64,000 nucleotides of DNA from Pseudomonas viridiflava (GCF_900573885.1 NZ_UPSE01000493.1:620001-684000); one strand, 5' to 3'. Shown: positions 26,200-34,630, counted from the stretch's first letter. The notes: a model not told the origin generated them from the letters alone. Program-made: numbers and translations.

Positions 26200-26406
26200 A
26201 TGACGCTTGAAGCACGAGTGATGGAGCTGGAGACCCGGCTGGCTTTTCAGGACGACACCATTCAGGCGTTGAACGACGAGCTGGTCGCTCAGCAGCGAAA
26301 CATCGAGCGCTTGCAGATGCAGATCGCTGCATTAGCCAAGCGTCAGGAAGATATGCAGAGCGGCTTTGGCATGTCGGAACACGAGGCGCCACCTCCGCAC
26401 TATTAA
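26200..26406 (+). CDS. slyX: SlyX family protein
   Basis: 68-residue coiled coil typical of SlyX: LEARVMELETRLAFQDDTIQALNDELVAQQRNIERLQMQI forms heptads, ending in the Pro/His tail EAPPPHY seen in the family. Molecular role is unknown. Starts 3 bp after the HIT gene and is followed by a terminator. Confidence 0.92.
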   Translation: MTLEARVMELETRLAFQDDTIQALNDELVAQQRNIERLQMQIAALAKRQEDMQSGFGMSEHEAPPPHY

Positions 26407-26428
26407 TAGAGGCGTTTCGACAGGTATT

Positions 26429-26454
26429 AAAAAACCCGCCATCGGCGGGTTTTT
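26429..26454. terminator. Bidirectional rho-independent terminator
   Basis: AAAAAACCCGCC and GGCGGGTTTTT hairpin between convergent slyX and the cold-shock fusion gene. Confidence 0.88.
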
Positions 26455-26475
26455 CATGGGCGCTGCTGTTAGCGA

Positions 26476-27078
26476 TTAGCGCCGCTGCGGCAGGGCGGCG
26501 ATCACGTCTTCAGCCTGCAAGCCTTTGTCGCGTTGCATAACAGAGAACTCCACGCGCTGGCCTTCGACCAGTACGCGGTGGCCTTCGCCGCGGATGGCGC
26601 GAAAGTGCACGAAAATATCGTCACCGCTGTCGCGCGAGATAAAGCCGAAGCCTTTGGATGTGTTGAACCACTTCACGGTGCCGGTCTCCCGGTCGCCCAG
26701 GTCTTGCGGCACTGCTTTGCTGCGGCCCTTCATGCGCAGGTTCGCGCACAGGTGCAGCACCACAGCCAGCAACACGGTGAGCAAGCTCAGCAATACGGCG
26801 GGCTGCCCGGCAATAACAGGAAGCGGGGCGAGCAGAATGAGTACTTGCAGCACCACGGCGAGTACCAGCAATGCACTGACCAGACCTTGAACCTGCTGGC
26901 GAGCGCCCATGTGCCAGATTGGGAAAAGTGGAGCCAGCAGCAGGTTCATCAACCCAAAAAGGGCGAGGTAGATCGCGTCGGGTTGTTGCAGGTAGGGAAG
27001 ACTTTCAGCGTGCAGACTAGGAACAAAAGAAAGGAGTAGTGCGGCGACTCCTACAAGCAGGTGGACGATTTTCAGCAT
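26476..27078 (-). CDS. Membrane protein with C-terminal cold-shock domain
   Basis: 200 residues. The first 120 contain about four membrane helices (VHLLVGVAALLLSFVPSL; AIYLALFGLMNLLLAPLFPIW; LVSALLVLAVVLQVLILLAPL; VLLSLLTVLLAVVLHLCANL). The last 70 form a cold-shock domain with both RNA-binding motifs, KWFNTSKGFGFI (RNP1) and DIFVHFRAI (RNP2), near residues 138-165. This would tether a nucleic-acid-binding domain on the cytoplasmic side of the membrane. GTG at 27093 is an alternative start. Similar proteins occur in pseudomonads (PA0961-like) without a defined role. Confidence 0.85.
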   Translation of the reverse strand: MLKIVHLLVGVAALLLSFVPSLHAESLPYLQQPDAIYLALFGLMNLLLAPLFPIWHMGARQQVQGLVSALLVLAVVLQVLILLAPLPVIAGQPAVLLSLLTVLLAVVLHLCANLRMKGRSKAVPQDLGDRETGTVKWFNTSKGFGFISRDSGDDIFVHFRAIRGEGHRVLVEGQRVEFSVMQRDKGLQAEDVIAALPQRR

Positions 27079-27239
27079 GTGCAATGAGCTCACTCGATAA
27101 GGGTATTCAGCAGAAGAGCTGTTGGGGCGCGGGTTGCCATCACTGAAAATCGGCTCTCGACACGCATTCCATCAGCCTATGCACCGCATGAAGCGGCAGC
27201 ACGGGGGGTATTTAACAGCAAAGCGGAGGGCTACTCAAA

Positions 27240-28307
27240 TCAAGCGCTTAGCGCTGGCTCGGGCAGGTGAGGGTGAACCTGATTGCGGCCGCTGCGTTTT
27301 GCTTGATACAGGGCGTCGTCCGCTCGGGTGAGCAGACTTTCAAGGTTGTCGCCCGCTTCGGCCAGGGCGAAACCGAACGAGGCAGTAATGGTGTCGAGGA
27401 TTTCGTCGGTGCGGCGCACTTTCACCCGGAGCGCCTGAATTTTCAGGCGTAATTGTTCCGAAAACGCGTGGGCAGTTTCCAGGTCTGGGCATTCGCGCAT
27501 GATCACGCAGAACTCTTCGCCGCCATAACGGGCGGCCATCGCGCGCGGCGGGAGCAATTCCCGCAGCAGTTGCCCGACGTGCTGCAGCACGCGGTCGCCC
27601 AAGGGGTGACCGTATTGATCGTTGAAGTGCTTGAAGTGGTCGATGTCGAGCATTACCAGCGCGACGCCCTGATGACCGTGGGCGAGGGTTTGCTCCAGCA
27701 GGCGGGTGAAGGCGTGGCGGTTGAAGACGTTGGTCAGGCTGTCGAGTGTCGCGGCCATGTGCGCGCGTTCGAGCTGCCCGCGCAGGTGCGAAATTTCTTC
27801 TTGAGCGCTGCGCAGGCGGTAGAGGAATTTTTCCTGCTGATCCTGCATCAGCTGGGTGCTTTGCTGCAGGTCGTTGAGCACGCTGGGCAAGTCGTCGATC
27901 AGCGGCTCCTGCAAGGCGCTCAGGCCATGATTGAGGCTGTCTTGATAAGCCCTGCTGGTGCTGACGCTTTGCGAAACGCCGCCTTCGATATCATCGACCA
28001 GCTCGATCACTTGCTGCTGGCCGGCGCGGGCTTCTTCCAGTTCGCCGCGAATGATGAAGTCGCGAAACAGCTTGGCAGCGGTTTCCGGCGGAAAACTATC
28101 GAAATCCTTGACGGCTTTGTCGAGGCGACGATTTAGCTCTGGTTCCTTGCCCTTGCTGTAGGTGTACCAAAGCGCGTAATGCATGGGGTTTGGCGGAATG
28201 TCGTGACGCACCATGAGGGGGACGGCTTGCTTTAACAGGTCCGCTGCCTCGCGGGTCTCCTCGGGGTAGAGACTGAGTATGGTGGGCGATTTCGGCGGCT
28301 GGCTCAT
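27240..28307 (-). CDS. Diguanylate cyclase (GGDEF domain)
   Basis: 355 residues, soluble. The N-terminal half is helical with a coiled coil near 150-185 (QEKFLYRLRSAQEEISHLRGQLERAH) leading into the GGDEF domain, which starts DSLTNVFNRHAFTRLLEQ. The active-site motif is GGEEF (ARYGGEEFCVIM), with the metal-binding DIDHFKHFND upstream, so it should make cyclic di-GMP. The inhibitory RxxD I-site five residues before the motif is absent (PPRA there). The N-terminal input domain is unrecognised. No terminator of its own was seen at the 3' end. Confidence 0.92.
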   Translation of the reverse strand: MSQPPKSPTILSLYPEETREAADLLKQAVPLMVRHDIPPNPMHYALWYTYSKGKEPELNRRLDKAVKDFDSFPPETAAKLFRDFIIRGELEEARAGQQQVIELVDDIEGGVSQSVSTSRAYQDSLNHGLSALQEPLIDDLPSVLNDLQQSTQLMQDQQEKFLYRLRSAQEEISHLRGQLERAHMAATLDSLTNVFNRHAFTRLLEQTLAHGHQGVALVMLDIDHFKHFNDQYGHPLGDRVLQHVGQLLRELLPPRAMAARYGGEEFCVIMRECPDLETAHAFSEQLRLKIQALRVKVRRTDEILDTITASFGFALAEAGDNLESLLTRADDALYQAKRSGRNQVHPHLPEPALSA

Positions 28308-28372
28308 GCGTCGTACAAGTTCAAACTATTGATTGCCAGAGCATAGAGCAGCCCTACAGGTTGCGCCTAGCA

Positions 28373-28399
28373 AAAGGCCCGGTTTTGCGCCGGGCCTTT
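28373..28399. terminator. Rho-independent terminator after dps
   Basis: AAAGGCCCGG and CCGGGCCTTT hairpin between the diguanylate cyclase promoter region and the end of dps; on the minus strand it ends CCTTTTG. Confidence 0.75.
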
Positions 28400-28418
28400 G
28401 CTGTTTTTTGCGGTTGGA

Positions 28419-28889
28419 TCACGCTGCCAGAAGGCTGCGGAGCATCCAGGCGGTTTTTTCGTGGATCTGCATGCGCTGGGTCAGCAGGTCGGCAGTGGGC
28501 TCGTCGCTGACTTTGTCCAGCAGCGGGAAAATGCCGCGCGCGGTACGTACTACGGCTTCCTGACCCTGGATGAGCTGCTTGATCATGTCTTCGGCGTTCG
28601 GCACACCTTCTTCTTCCTTAATAGAAGAGAGGCGAGCGTAAGCGGCGTAAGTGCCAGGGGCGGGGAAGCCAAGGGCGCGGATGCGCTCGGCAATGGAGTC
28701 CACGGCCAGGGCCAGTTCGGTGTATTGCCCCTCGAACATCAGGTGCAGGGTGTTGAACATCGGACCGGTAACGTTCCAGTGGAAGTTGTGGGTTTTCAGG
28801 TACAGGGTGTAAGTGTCGGCGAGCAGACGAGACAGGCCTTCGGCGATGGCGGCGCGGTCCTGTTCGGCGATTCCGATATTGATTTCCAT
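28419..28889 (-). CDS. dps: Dps family DNA-binding/ferritin-like protein
   Basis: 156-residue Dps-like ferritin that stores iron and protects DNA. The intersubunit ferroxidase signature is visible as LKTHNFHWNVTGPMFNTLH (His) followed 15 residues later by LAVDSIAERI (Asp and Glu). The N-terminal tail is short and lacks Lys, so DNA binding may be weak. GGAGAAA precedes the ATG at 28889. It matches the PA0962 position. Confidence 0.92.
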   Translation of the reverse strand: MEINIGIAEQDRAAIAEGLSRLLADTYTLYLKTHNFHWNVTGPMFNTLHLMFEGQYTELALAVDSIAERIRALGFPAPGTYAAYARLSSIKEEEGVPNAEDMIKQLIQGQEAVVRTARGIFPLLDKVSDEPTADLLTQRMQIHEKTAWMLRSLLAA

Positions 28890-29235
28890 GGCGTTTCTCC
28901 TTTTTCAGGCTAATGAGAGCGGGCTAGAGCGATGGCAAGAGCCTAGCATGGGCCCCGGGGTGGCTGTCGCGGTATGCGGGCCAATAAATGCTATTGACCG
29001 ACTGCATTGAACACTTAGATGTCTGCGTCATTAATCCCGTTCAGTTCATGCGCACGCTTTCGGGCGTAATTGACCGTTATCAGCCGCTTGCGCGCACGGT
29101 TTTTGGGTTTATTGCCAGGCGTGATCCGTCATATACTCCCGCACCTTGCTGCGAACGGCCGCACCCTGCGGTGTCGCGGCACGCTCGGGAACTGCTCCGG
29201 GCCGATTTCGCAGAACGCATGCCGAGATGAGCCAA
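28890..29235. other. Divergent intergenic region (dps / fmdB-aspS)
   Basis: About 345 bp. CATATACTCCC at about 29129-29139 contains TATACT, a good -10 for the fmdB-aspS transcript, but no matching -35 at the right spacing was found. No gene is supported. Confidence 0.4.
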
Positions 29236-29457
29236 ATGCCAATTTACGATTACCAATGCGCTTCCTGTGGCCATCAGATGGAAGCCATCCAGAAATTCAG
29301 CGACTCGCCTCTGGTCGATTGTCCGACCTGCAAGGCTCCCGAGTTGAAGAAGTTGTTGTCCATGCCGGGCTTTCGTTTGAAGGGTAACGGCTGGTACGAA
29401 ACCGATTTCAAGACCGGCGCTAAAAAGAACCTCGCTGGCGGCGACAAAGCCGACTAA
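29236..29457 (+). CDS. FmdB-type zinc ribbon protein
   Basis: 73 residues beginning MPIYDYQCASCGHQMEAIQKFSD, the FmdB/CxxC_CxxC_SSSS family signature, with two cysteine pairs (CASC and CPTC) likely to bind zinc. Role unknown; in many pseudomonads it sits directly upstream of aspS, as here (45 bp). The start at 29236 gives the family-standard MPIYDY; ATG at 29227 (MSQMPIYD) is in frame and possible. Confidence 0.9.
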   Translation: MPIYDYQCASCGHQMEAIQKFSDSPLVDCPTCKAPELKKLLSMPGFRLKGNGWYETDFKTGAKKNLAGGDKAD

Positions 29458-29502
29458 GCAGCACCCCCGATCAGTCGAATTACGAGAAGCGAAACCACCA
29501 TC

Positions 29503-31278
29503 ATGATGCGCAGCCATTATTGCGGCCAATTGAACGAGAGCCTGGAAGGTCAGGAAATCACCCTGTGCGGTTGGGTTCATCGCCGCCGAGATCACGGCGG
29601 GGTGATCTTCCTCGACATCCGCGACCGTGAAGGTCTGGCCCAGGTGGTATTCGATCCGGACCGTGCGGAAACCTTCGCCAAGGCCGACCGTGTACGTAGC
29701 GAATACGTGGTGAAAATCACCGGTAAAGTGCGCCTGCGTCCGGCTGGCGCCAACAACGCCAACATGGCATCCGGCGCTATCGAAGTGCTGGGCTATGAGC
29801 TGGAAGTGCTCAACGAAGCGGAAACTCCGCCGTTCTCGCTCAACGAGTACACCGACGTTGGCGAAGAAACCCGCCTGCGCTATCGCTTTATCGATCTGCG
29901 CCGTCCGGAAATGGCCGAGAAGCTCAAGCTGCGCTCGCGCGTGACCAGCAGCATTCGCCGCTACCTCGACGACAACGGCTTCATCGACGTGGAAACGCCG
30001 ATCCTCACCCGCGCCACGCCTGAAGGCGCCCGTGACTATCTGGTGCCTAGCCGCACCCACCCCGGTAGCTTCTTCGCCTTGCCGCAATCGCCTCAGCTGT
30101 TCAAGCAATTGCTGATGGTTGCCGGCTTCGACCGTTACTACCAGATTGCCAAGTGCTTCCGCGACGAAGACCTGCGTGCCGACCGCCAGCCTGAATTCAC
30201 CCAGATCGACATCGAAACCAGCTTCCTCGACGAAGACGACATCATCGCCATCACCGAGAAGATGATTCGTCAGTTGTTCAAGGAAGTGTTGAACCTGGAA
30301 TTCGGCGAATTCCCGCATATGCCGTTCTCCGAGGCCATGAGCCGCTACGGTTCCGACAAGCCGGACCTGCGCATTCCGCTGGAACTGGTAGACGTTGCCG
30401 ATCAGCTCAAAGATGTGGACTTCAAAGTGTTCAGCGGGCCGGCCAACGACCCGAAATGCCGCATCGCTGCCCTGCGTGTTCCTGGCGGTGGCGCCATGCC
30501 GCGCAAGCAAATCGACGACTACACCAAGTTCGTCGGCAACTACGGCGCCAAGGGCCTGGCGTACATCAAGGTCAACGAGCGCGCCAAAGGCGTTGAAGGC
30601 CTGCAGTCGCCGATCGTCAAAAACATTCCGGAAGCCAACCTCAACGTCATTCTTGACCGCGTAGGCGCTGTGGATGGCGACATCGTGTTCTTCGGTGCCG
30701 ACAAAACCAAAATCGTGTGCGATGCCCTCGGCGCGCTGCGTATCAAGGTTGGCCATGACCTCAATCTGCTGACCTGCGAATGGGCGCCGATGTGGGTTGT
30801 CGACTTCCCGATGTTCGAAGAAGCCGACGACGGCAGCCTGAACTCGCTGCACCACCCGTTCACCTCGCCAAAGTGCACCCCCCAAGAGCTGGAAGCCAAC
30901 CCGGCCGCCGCTCTGTCGCGCGCTTACGACATGGTGCTGAACGGTACTGAACTCGGTGGCGGTTCGATCCGTATCCACGACAAGGCCATGCAGCAAACGG
31001 TATTCCGCGTACTGGGCATCAGCGAAGAAGAACAGGAAGAGAAATTCGGCTTCCTGCTCGACGCCCTGAAATTCGGTGCACCGCCCCACGGTGGTCTGGC
31101 CTTTGGTCTCGACCGTCTGGTGATGTTGATGACCGGTGCGCAGTCGATTCGTGAAGTAATTGCCTTCCCGAAAACCCAGAGCGCTGCCGATGTGATGACG
31201 CAGGCGCCGGGCGAAGTCGACGCCCGTCAGCTGCGTGACCTGCACATTCGTTTGCGCGAGCAGGTTAAAGCCGACTAA
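29503..31278 (+). CDS. aspS: Aspartyl-tRNA synthetase, probably non-discriminating
   Basis: 591 residues, full bacterial type: N-terminal OB anticodon domain, class II core with motif 2 FRDEDLRADRQPEFTQIDIE and motif 3 GGLAFGLDRLVMLMTG, and the GAD insertion domain. Counting from the first Met, His31 (RRRDHGG) and Gly82 (RPAGANN) are present; these are the two residues tied to recognition of tRNA-Asn in the P. aeruginosa enzyme. It therefore probably charges both tRNA-Asp and tRNA-Asn, the latter corrected by GatCAB. The start is ATGATG, either at 29503 or 29506. Confidence 0.96.
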   Translation: MMRSHYCGQLNESLEGQEITLCGWVHRRRDHGGVIFLDIRDREGLAQVVFDPDRAETFAKADRVRSEYVVKITGKVRLRPAGANNANMASGAIEVLGYELEVLNEAETPPFSLNEYTDVGEETRLRYRFIDLRRPEMAEKLKLRSRVTSSIRRYLDDNGFIDVETPILTRATPEGARDYLVPSRTHPGSFFALPQSPQLFKQLLMVAGFDRYYQIAKCFRDEDLRADRQPEFTQIDIETSFLDEDDIIAITEKMIRQLFKEVLNLEFGEFPHMPFSEAMSRYGSDKPDLRIPLELVDVADQLKDVDFKVFSGPANDPKCRIAALRVPGGGAMPRKQIDDYTKFVGNYGAKGLAYIKVNERAKGVEGLQSPIVKNIPEANLNVILDRVGAVDGDIVFFGADKTKIVCDALGALRIKVGHDLNLLTCEWAPMWVVDFPMFEEADDGSLNSLHHPFTSPKCTPQELEANPAAALSRAYDMVLNGTELGGGSIRIHDKAMQQTVFRVLGISEEEQEEKFGFLLDALKFGAPPHGGLAFGLDRLVMLMTGAQSIREVIAFPKTQSAADVMTQAPGEVDARQLRDLHIRLREQVKAD

Positions 31279-31299
31279 GCCTTCAGTCGGGCTTTACAG

Positions 31300-31333
31300 C
31301 GCCCCTCTCTCATCCGGGACAGGGGCGTTTTCT
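31300..31333 (+). terminator. Rho-independent terminator after aspS
   Basis: CGCCCCT and AGGGGCG arms followed by TTTTCT. Confidence 0.8.
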
Positions 31334-31370
31334 ATTTAAATGGTTGTGAGCGGAAAGGACGGAGCGAGTT

Positions 31371-32120
31371 ATGGCGGGTCATTCCAAATGGGCCAACATC
31401 AAGCATCGTAAAGGGCGTCAGGACGCCAAAAAGGGCAAGATTTTCACCAAGCTGATTCGCGAGCTGACCGTCGCGGCCAGCCAGGGTGGCGGCATTCCAG
31501 CCGACAACCCGCGCTTGCGTCTGGCGGTGGACAAGGCGCTGGGTGCCAACATGACCCGCGACACCATCGACCGCGCTATTGCCCGTGGTGTTGGTGCGGA
31601 TGACGGCACCAAGGTCGAGGAATTGAGCTACGAAGGCTACGCACCGAACGGCGTGGCCGTGATTGTCGAAACCATGACCGACAACCGCAACCGCACCGCC
31701 GCAGCAGTGCGCCACGCCTTCACCAAGTGCGGGGGCAACCTCGGCACCGATGGTTCGGTGGCGTACATGTTCGACCGCAAAGGCCAGATCAGCTTCGCTC
31801 CCGGCGTTGATGAAGACGCCTTGATGGAAGCTGCGCTTGAGGCTGGCGCCGACGACGTAGTCACCCACGAAGACGGCTCCATTGATGTGTTCACCAGTTT
31901 CGTCGACTTCATCTCGGTCAACGAAGCGCTGCAAAAGGCCGGCTTCAAAGGCGAAGAGGCGGAAATCAACATGATTCCTTCGATCACCGTCGAACTGAGC
32001 GAGCTGGAGACGGCGCAGAAAGTGCTCAAACTGATCGACATGCTGGAAGACCTGGACGACGTGCAGAACGTGTATTTCAACGGCCAGATTCCGGAAGAAA
32101 TCATGGAGCAGATGGGTTAA
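31371..32120 (+). CDS. pmpR: YebC/PmpR family transcriptional regulator
   Basis: 249 residues, MAGHSKWANIKHRKGRQDAKKGKIFTKLIREL, the invariant YebC start. The family covers DNA-binding regulators and translation factors; the P. aeruginosa member PmpR represses the quinolone signal regulator pqsR. Whether that target exists here is unknown, since the pqs genes are absent from their PAO1 position in this window. It precedes ruvCAB as in most gammaproteobacteria. Confidence 0.95.
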   Translation: MAGHSKWANIKHRKGRQDAKKGKIFTKLIRELTVAASQGGGIPADNPRLRLAVDKALGANMTRDTIDRAIARGVGADDGTKVEELSYEGYAPNGVAVIVETMTDNRNRTAAAVRHAFTKCGGNLGTDGSVAYMFDRKGQISFAPGVDEDALMEAALEAGADDVVTHEDGSIDVFTSFVDFISVNEALQKAGFKGEEAEINMIPSITVELSELETAQKVLKLIDMLEDLDDVQNVYFNGQIPEEIMEQMG

Positions 32121-32128
32121 ACCATCGC

Positions 32129-32212
32129 CTGTAGGCGCTAGCTTGCTAGCGAACCTGCAAACCTCGAAGTTGCTTCTAGCGACAATTTTTCGCGAGCAAG
32201 CTCGCTCCTACA
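32129..32212. repeat. Inverted pair of Pseudomonas REP elements
   Basis: Left copy CTGTAGGCGCTAGCTTGCTAGC and right copy, inverted, TCGCGAGCAAGCTCGCTCCTAC (reverse complement TGTAGGAGCGAGCTTGCTCGC). The right copy is the standard GTAGGAGCGAGCTTGCTCGCGA REP seen again at about 63464-63485; the left has diverged. The pair lies between pmpR and ruvC. Confidence 0.75.
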
Positions 32213-32311
32213 AAAAGGGGAGCGGGCGACTCGCCGCAACCGTCGCTATGCGCGTCCCCCGTCTGCCTTTAAGCTGGCGCCCACACAACTTTTCGCCCAT
32301 TCGCAGGTGCT

Positions 32312-32836
32312 ATGACCCTTATTCTCGGCATTGACCCCGGTTCCCGCATTACCGGTTATGGCGTGGTGCGCGACATCGGGCGTGGCTGTGAGTATGTGGC
32401 CTCGGGCTGCATTCGCACGGGCGCCGGGGAGCTGCATGAGCGTTTGCAGATTGTGTTTCGCGGCGTGCGCGAGGTGATCGATACTTACGGGCCGGTCACC
32501 ATGGGCATCGAGAAAGTGTTCATGGCCAAAAACGCCGATTCTGCGCTCAAACTTGGCCAGGCAAGGGGCGCAGCGATTGTTGCCGCCGCCGAGCATGGGC
32601 TGGAAATTGCCGAATACACCGCCACCCAAGTGAAACAGGCGATTGCCGGCACGGGCGGGGCGGACAAGCAGCAGGTGCAGATGATGGTGATGCACTTACT
32701 GAAATTGACACAAAAACCTCAGATCGATGCCTCCGACGCGCTGGCAATTGCCTTGTGTCATGCCCACACTCGCTCCAGTTTGATTCCTCACGGCCTGGTC
32801 GGCGCTCGCAGTCGCGGCGGGCGCCTGCGTTTGTGA
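32312..32836 (+). CDS. ruvC: Holliday junction resolvase RuvC
   Basis: Cleaves Holliday junctions during recombination and fork repair. 174 residues. Catalytic acids are visible: LGIDPGSRITGYG (Asp7), MGIEKVFMAKN (Glu), and the C-terminal DASDALAIALCHAH (two Asp). First gene of ruvCAB; ruvA starts 31 bp downstream. Confidence 0.97.
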   Translation: MTLILGIDPGSRITGYGVVRDIGRGCEYVASGCIRTGAGELHERLQIVFRGVREVIDTYGPVTMGIEKVFMAKNADSALKLGQARGAAIVAAAEHGLEIAEYTATQVKQAIAGTGGADKQQVQMMVMHLLKLTQKPQIDASDALAIALCHAHTRSSLIPHGLVGARSRGGRLRL

Positions 32837-32867
32837 GGCTGCGCTTCTTTATTAAGGAACTGATGTT

Positions 32868-33473
32868 GTGATTGGACGCCTGCGCGGGACCTTGCTGGAA
32901 AAGCAGCCGCCGCACCTTATCGTCGATGTGAATGGCGTTGGGTACGAACTCGAAGTGCCCATGACCACGCTGTATCGCTTGCCATCGCTGGGCGAGCCGG
33001 TGACGTTGCACACCCATCTGGTGGTGCGCGAAGACGCTCATCTGTTGTTTGGTTTCGCCGAGAAGCGCGAGCGCGAGCTGTTTCGTGAGCTGATTCGTCT
33101 CAACGGCGTAGGGCCGAAGCTGGCGCTGGCGTTGATGTCTGGCCTGGAAGTCGATGAACTGGTGCGCTGCGTACAGGCGCAAGACACCTCGGCGCTTACC
33201 CGCATTCCAGGCGTCGGCAAAAAGACTGCCGAACGCCTGCTGGTTGAATTGAAAGACCGCTTCAAAGCCTGGGAAACCGTGCCGGGCATCGCCACTTTTG
33301 TGACTGAACCTCGTGCCGGTGGCACAGTCTCAAGTGCGGAGAACGATGCCGTGAGCGCCTTGATTTCCTTGGGCTTCAAGCCGCAGGAGGCGAGCCGCGC
33401 GGTGTCGGCGGTGCAGGAAGAAGGGTTGAGCAGCGAAGAATTGATCCGTCGTTCATTGAAAGGAATGGTTTAA
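32868..33473 (+). CDS. ruvA: Holliday junction branch migration protein RuvA
   Basis: Junction-binding tetramer that loads the RuvB motor. 201 residues from a GTG start (MIGRLRGTLLEKQPPHLIVDVNGVGYELEVP). The OB-like domain I is followed by two helix-hairpin-helix motifs (LIRLNGVGPKLALALMSG; LTRIPGVGKKTAERLLVELKD) and the C-terminal RuvB-binding domain (NDAVSALISLGFKPQEASRAV). ruvB begins at the next base after the stop. Confidence 0.97.
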   Translation: MIGRLRGTLLEKQPPHLIVDVNGVGYELEVPMTTLYRLPSLGEPVTLHTHLVVREDAHLLFGFAEKRERELFRELIRLNGVGPKLALALMSGLEVDELVRCVQAQDTSALTRIPGVGKKTAERLLVELKDRFKAWETVPGIATFVTEPRAGGTVSSAENDAVSALISLGFKPQEASRAVSAVQEEGLSSEELIRRSLKGMV

Positions 33474-34523
33474 GTGATAGACGCCGATCGCCTGATCACC
33501 GCTTCTGGCCGTGACCGCGATGAACAACTGGACCGCGCCATTAGGCCGCTGCGTCTGGCCGAGTACATTGGTCAGCCGAAAGTGCGTGAGCAAATGGAGC
33601 TGTTCATCCAGGCCGCGCGCGGTCGCGCCGAATCCCTTGACCATACGTTGATTTTCGGGCCGCCCGGTCTGGGTAAAACCACACTCGCCAATATCATTGC
33701 CCAGGAAATGGGGGTGTCGATCAAGAGCACCTCGGGTCCGGTGCTCGAGCGCCCCGGCGATCTGGCAGCGATGCTGACCAACCTTGAGCCTGGCGACGTG
33801 CTGTTTATCGATGAAATCCATCGCCTGTCGCCCATCGTTGAAGAAGTGCTGTACCCGGCGATGGAAGATTTCCAGCTCGACATCATGATCGGCGAAGGGC
33901 CGGCCGCTCGTTCCATCAAACTCGATTTGCCGCCCTTTACGCTGGTCGGCGCAACCACTCGCGCGGGCATGCTGACCAATCCGTTGCGTGACCGTTTCGG
34001 TATCGTTCAGCGCCTTGAGTTCTACAGCACCGCAGACCTGGCCACGATCGTTCAGCGTTCGGCCAGCATTCTCGGCTTGCCACTGGATGCCGACGGCGCG
34101 TTTGAAATCGCCCGTCGTGCCCGTGGCACGCCGCGTATCGCCAACCGCCTGCTGCGCCGCGTGCGCGACTTCGCTGAAGTGCGTGCGAAGGGTCATATCA
34201 CCCGTGCGATTGCCGACCTGGCACTGAATTTACTGGATGTCGACGAACATGGTTTCGACCATCAGGACCGGCGCCTGCTGTTGACCATGATCGAGAAGTT
34301 CGACGGCGGCCCGGTCGGTGTCGACAGCTTGGCAGCGGCCATCAGCGAAGAGCGCCACACCATTGAAGACGTGCTTGAGCCGTACCTGATCCAGCAGGGC
34401 TACATCATGCGCACGCCGCGCGGTCGCGTAGTGACCCGGCATGCGTACCTGCATTTTGGTCTGAATGTGCCCAAGCGCATGGGTGACCTGCCGCAAGCCG
34501 ATATGTTTGCAGTGGACGAATAA
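33474..34523 (+). CDS. ruvB: Holliday junction branch migration ATPase RuvB
   Basis: Hexameric AAA+ motor. 349 residues. Walker A GPPGLGKTTLANIIAQE, Walker B FIDEIHRLSP, sensor 1 VGATTRAGML with arginine finger region LRDRFGIVQRLEFY, and C-terminal winged helix RTPRGRVVTRHAYLHFG. It starts with GTG at 33474, immediately after the ruvA TAA. The last codons and stop (GAC GAA TAA) lie in the first copy of a 31-bp tandem duplication. Confidence 0.97.
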   Translation: MIDADRLITASGRDRDEQLDRAIRPLRLAEYIGQPKVREQMELFIQAARGRAESLDHTLIFGPPGLGKTTLANIIAQEMGVSIKSTSGPVLERPGDLAAMLTNLEPGDVLFIDEIHRLSPIVEEVLYPAMEDFQLDIMIGEGPAARSIKLDLPPFTLVGATTRAGMLTNPLRDRFGIVQRLEFYSTADLATIVQRSASILGLPLDADGAFEIARRARGTPRIANRLLRRVRDFAEVRAKGHITRAIADLALNLLDVDEHGFDHQDRRLLLTMIEKFDGGPVGVDSLAAAISEERHTIEDVLEPYLIQQGYIMRTPRGRVVTRHAYLHFGLNVPKRMGDLPQADMFAVDE

Positions 34524-34576
34524 GATGAACTTGCGGTTGCAAATGGATGAATAAGATGAACTTGCGGTTGCAAATG
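34515..34576. repeat. Perfect-length 31-bp tandem duplication across the ruvB stop
   Basis: Copy 1 at 34515-34545 and copy 2 at 34546-34576 differ at one base (GACGAATAAG versus GATGAATAAG) and end in GGTTGCAAATG. A third start, GATGAA, follows at 34577. Copy 1 contains the ruvB stop codon. Because 31 is not a multiple of three, copy 2 is out of frame with ruvB. Confidence 0.95.
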
Positions 34577-34627
34577 GATGAAAAACAGTTGGTTTGCCCA
34601 ATTGGCAACCCGGGGAGTAAGCACTAG
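34556..34627 (+). other. Possible short leader ORF before ybgC
   Basis: ATG at 34556 opens a 23-codon frame (MNLRLQMDEKQLVCPIGNPG...) ending TAG at 34625-34627, 3 bases before the ybgC start. The duplication creates an upstream twin, ATG 34525 to TAA 34554, MNLRLQMDE. No ribosome site is evident for either, so translation is uncertain. Confidence 0.25.
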
Positions 34628-34630
34628 AGT

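Noticed and set aside
29080..31245. A 721-codon minus-strand frame opposite aspS
   Set aside because: Antisense of a strongly conserved aspS in GC-rich DNA; its composition is that of a shadow and no family is recognisable.
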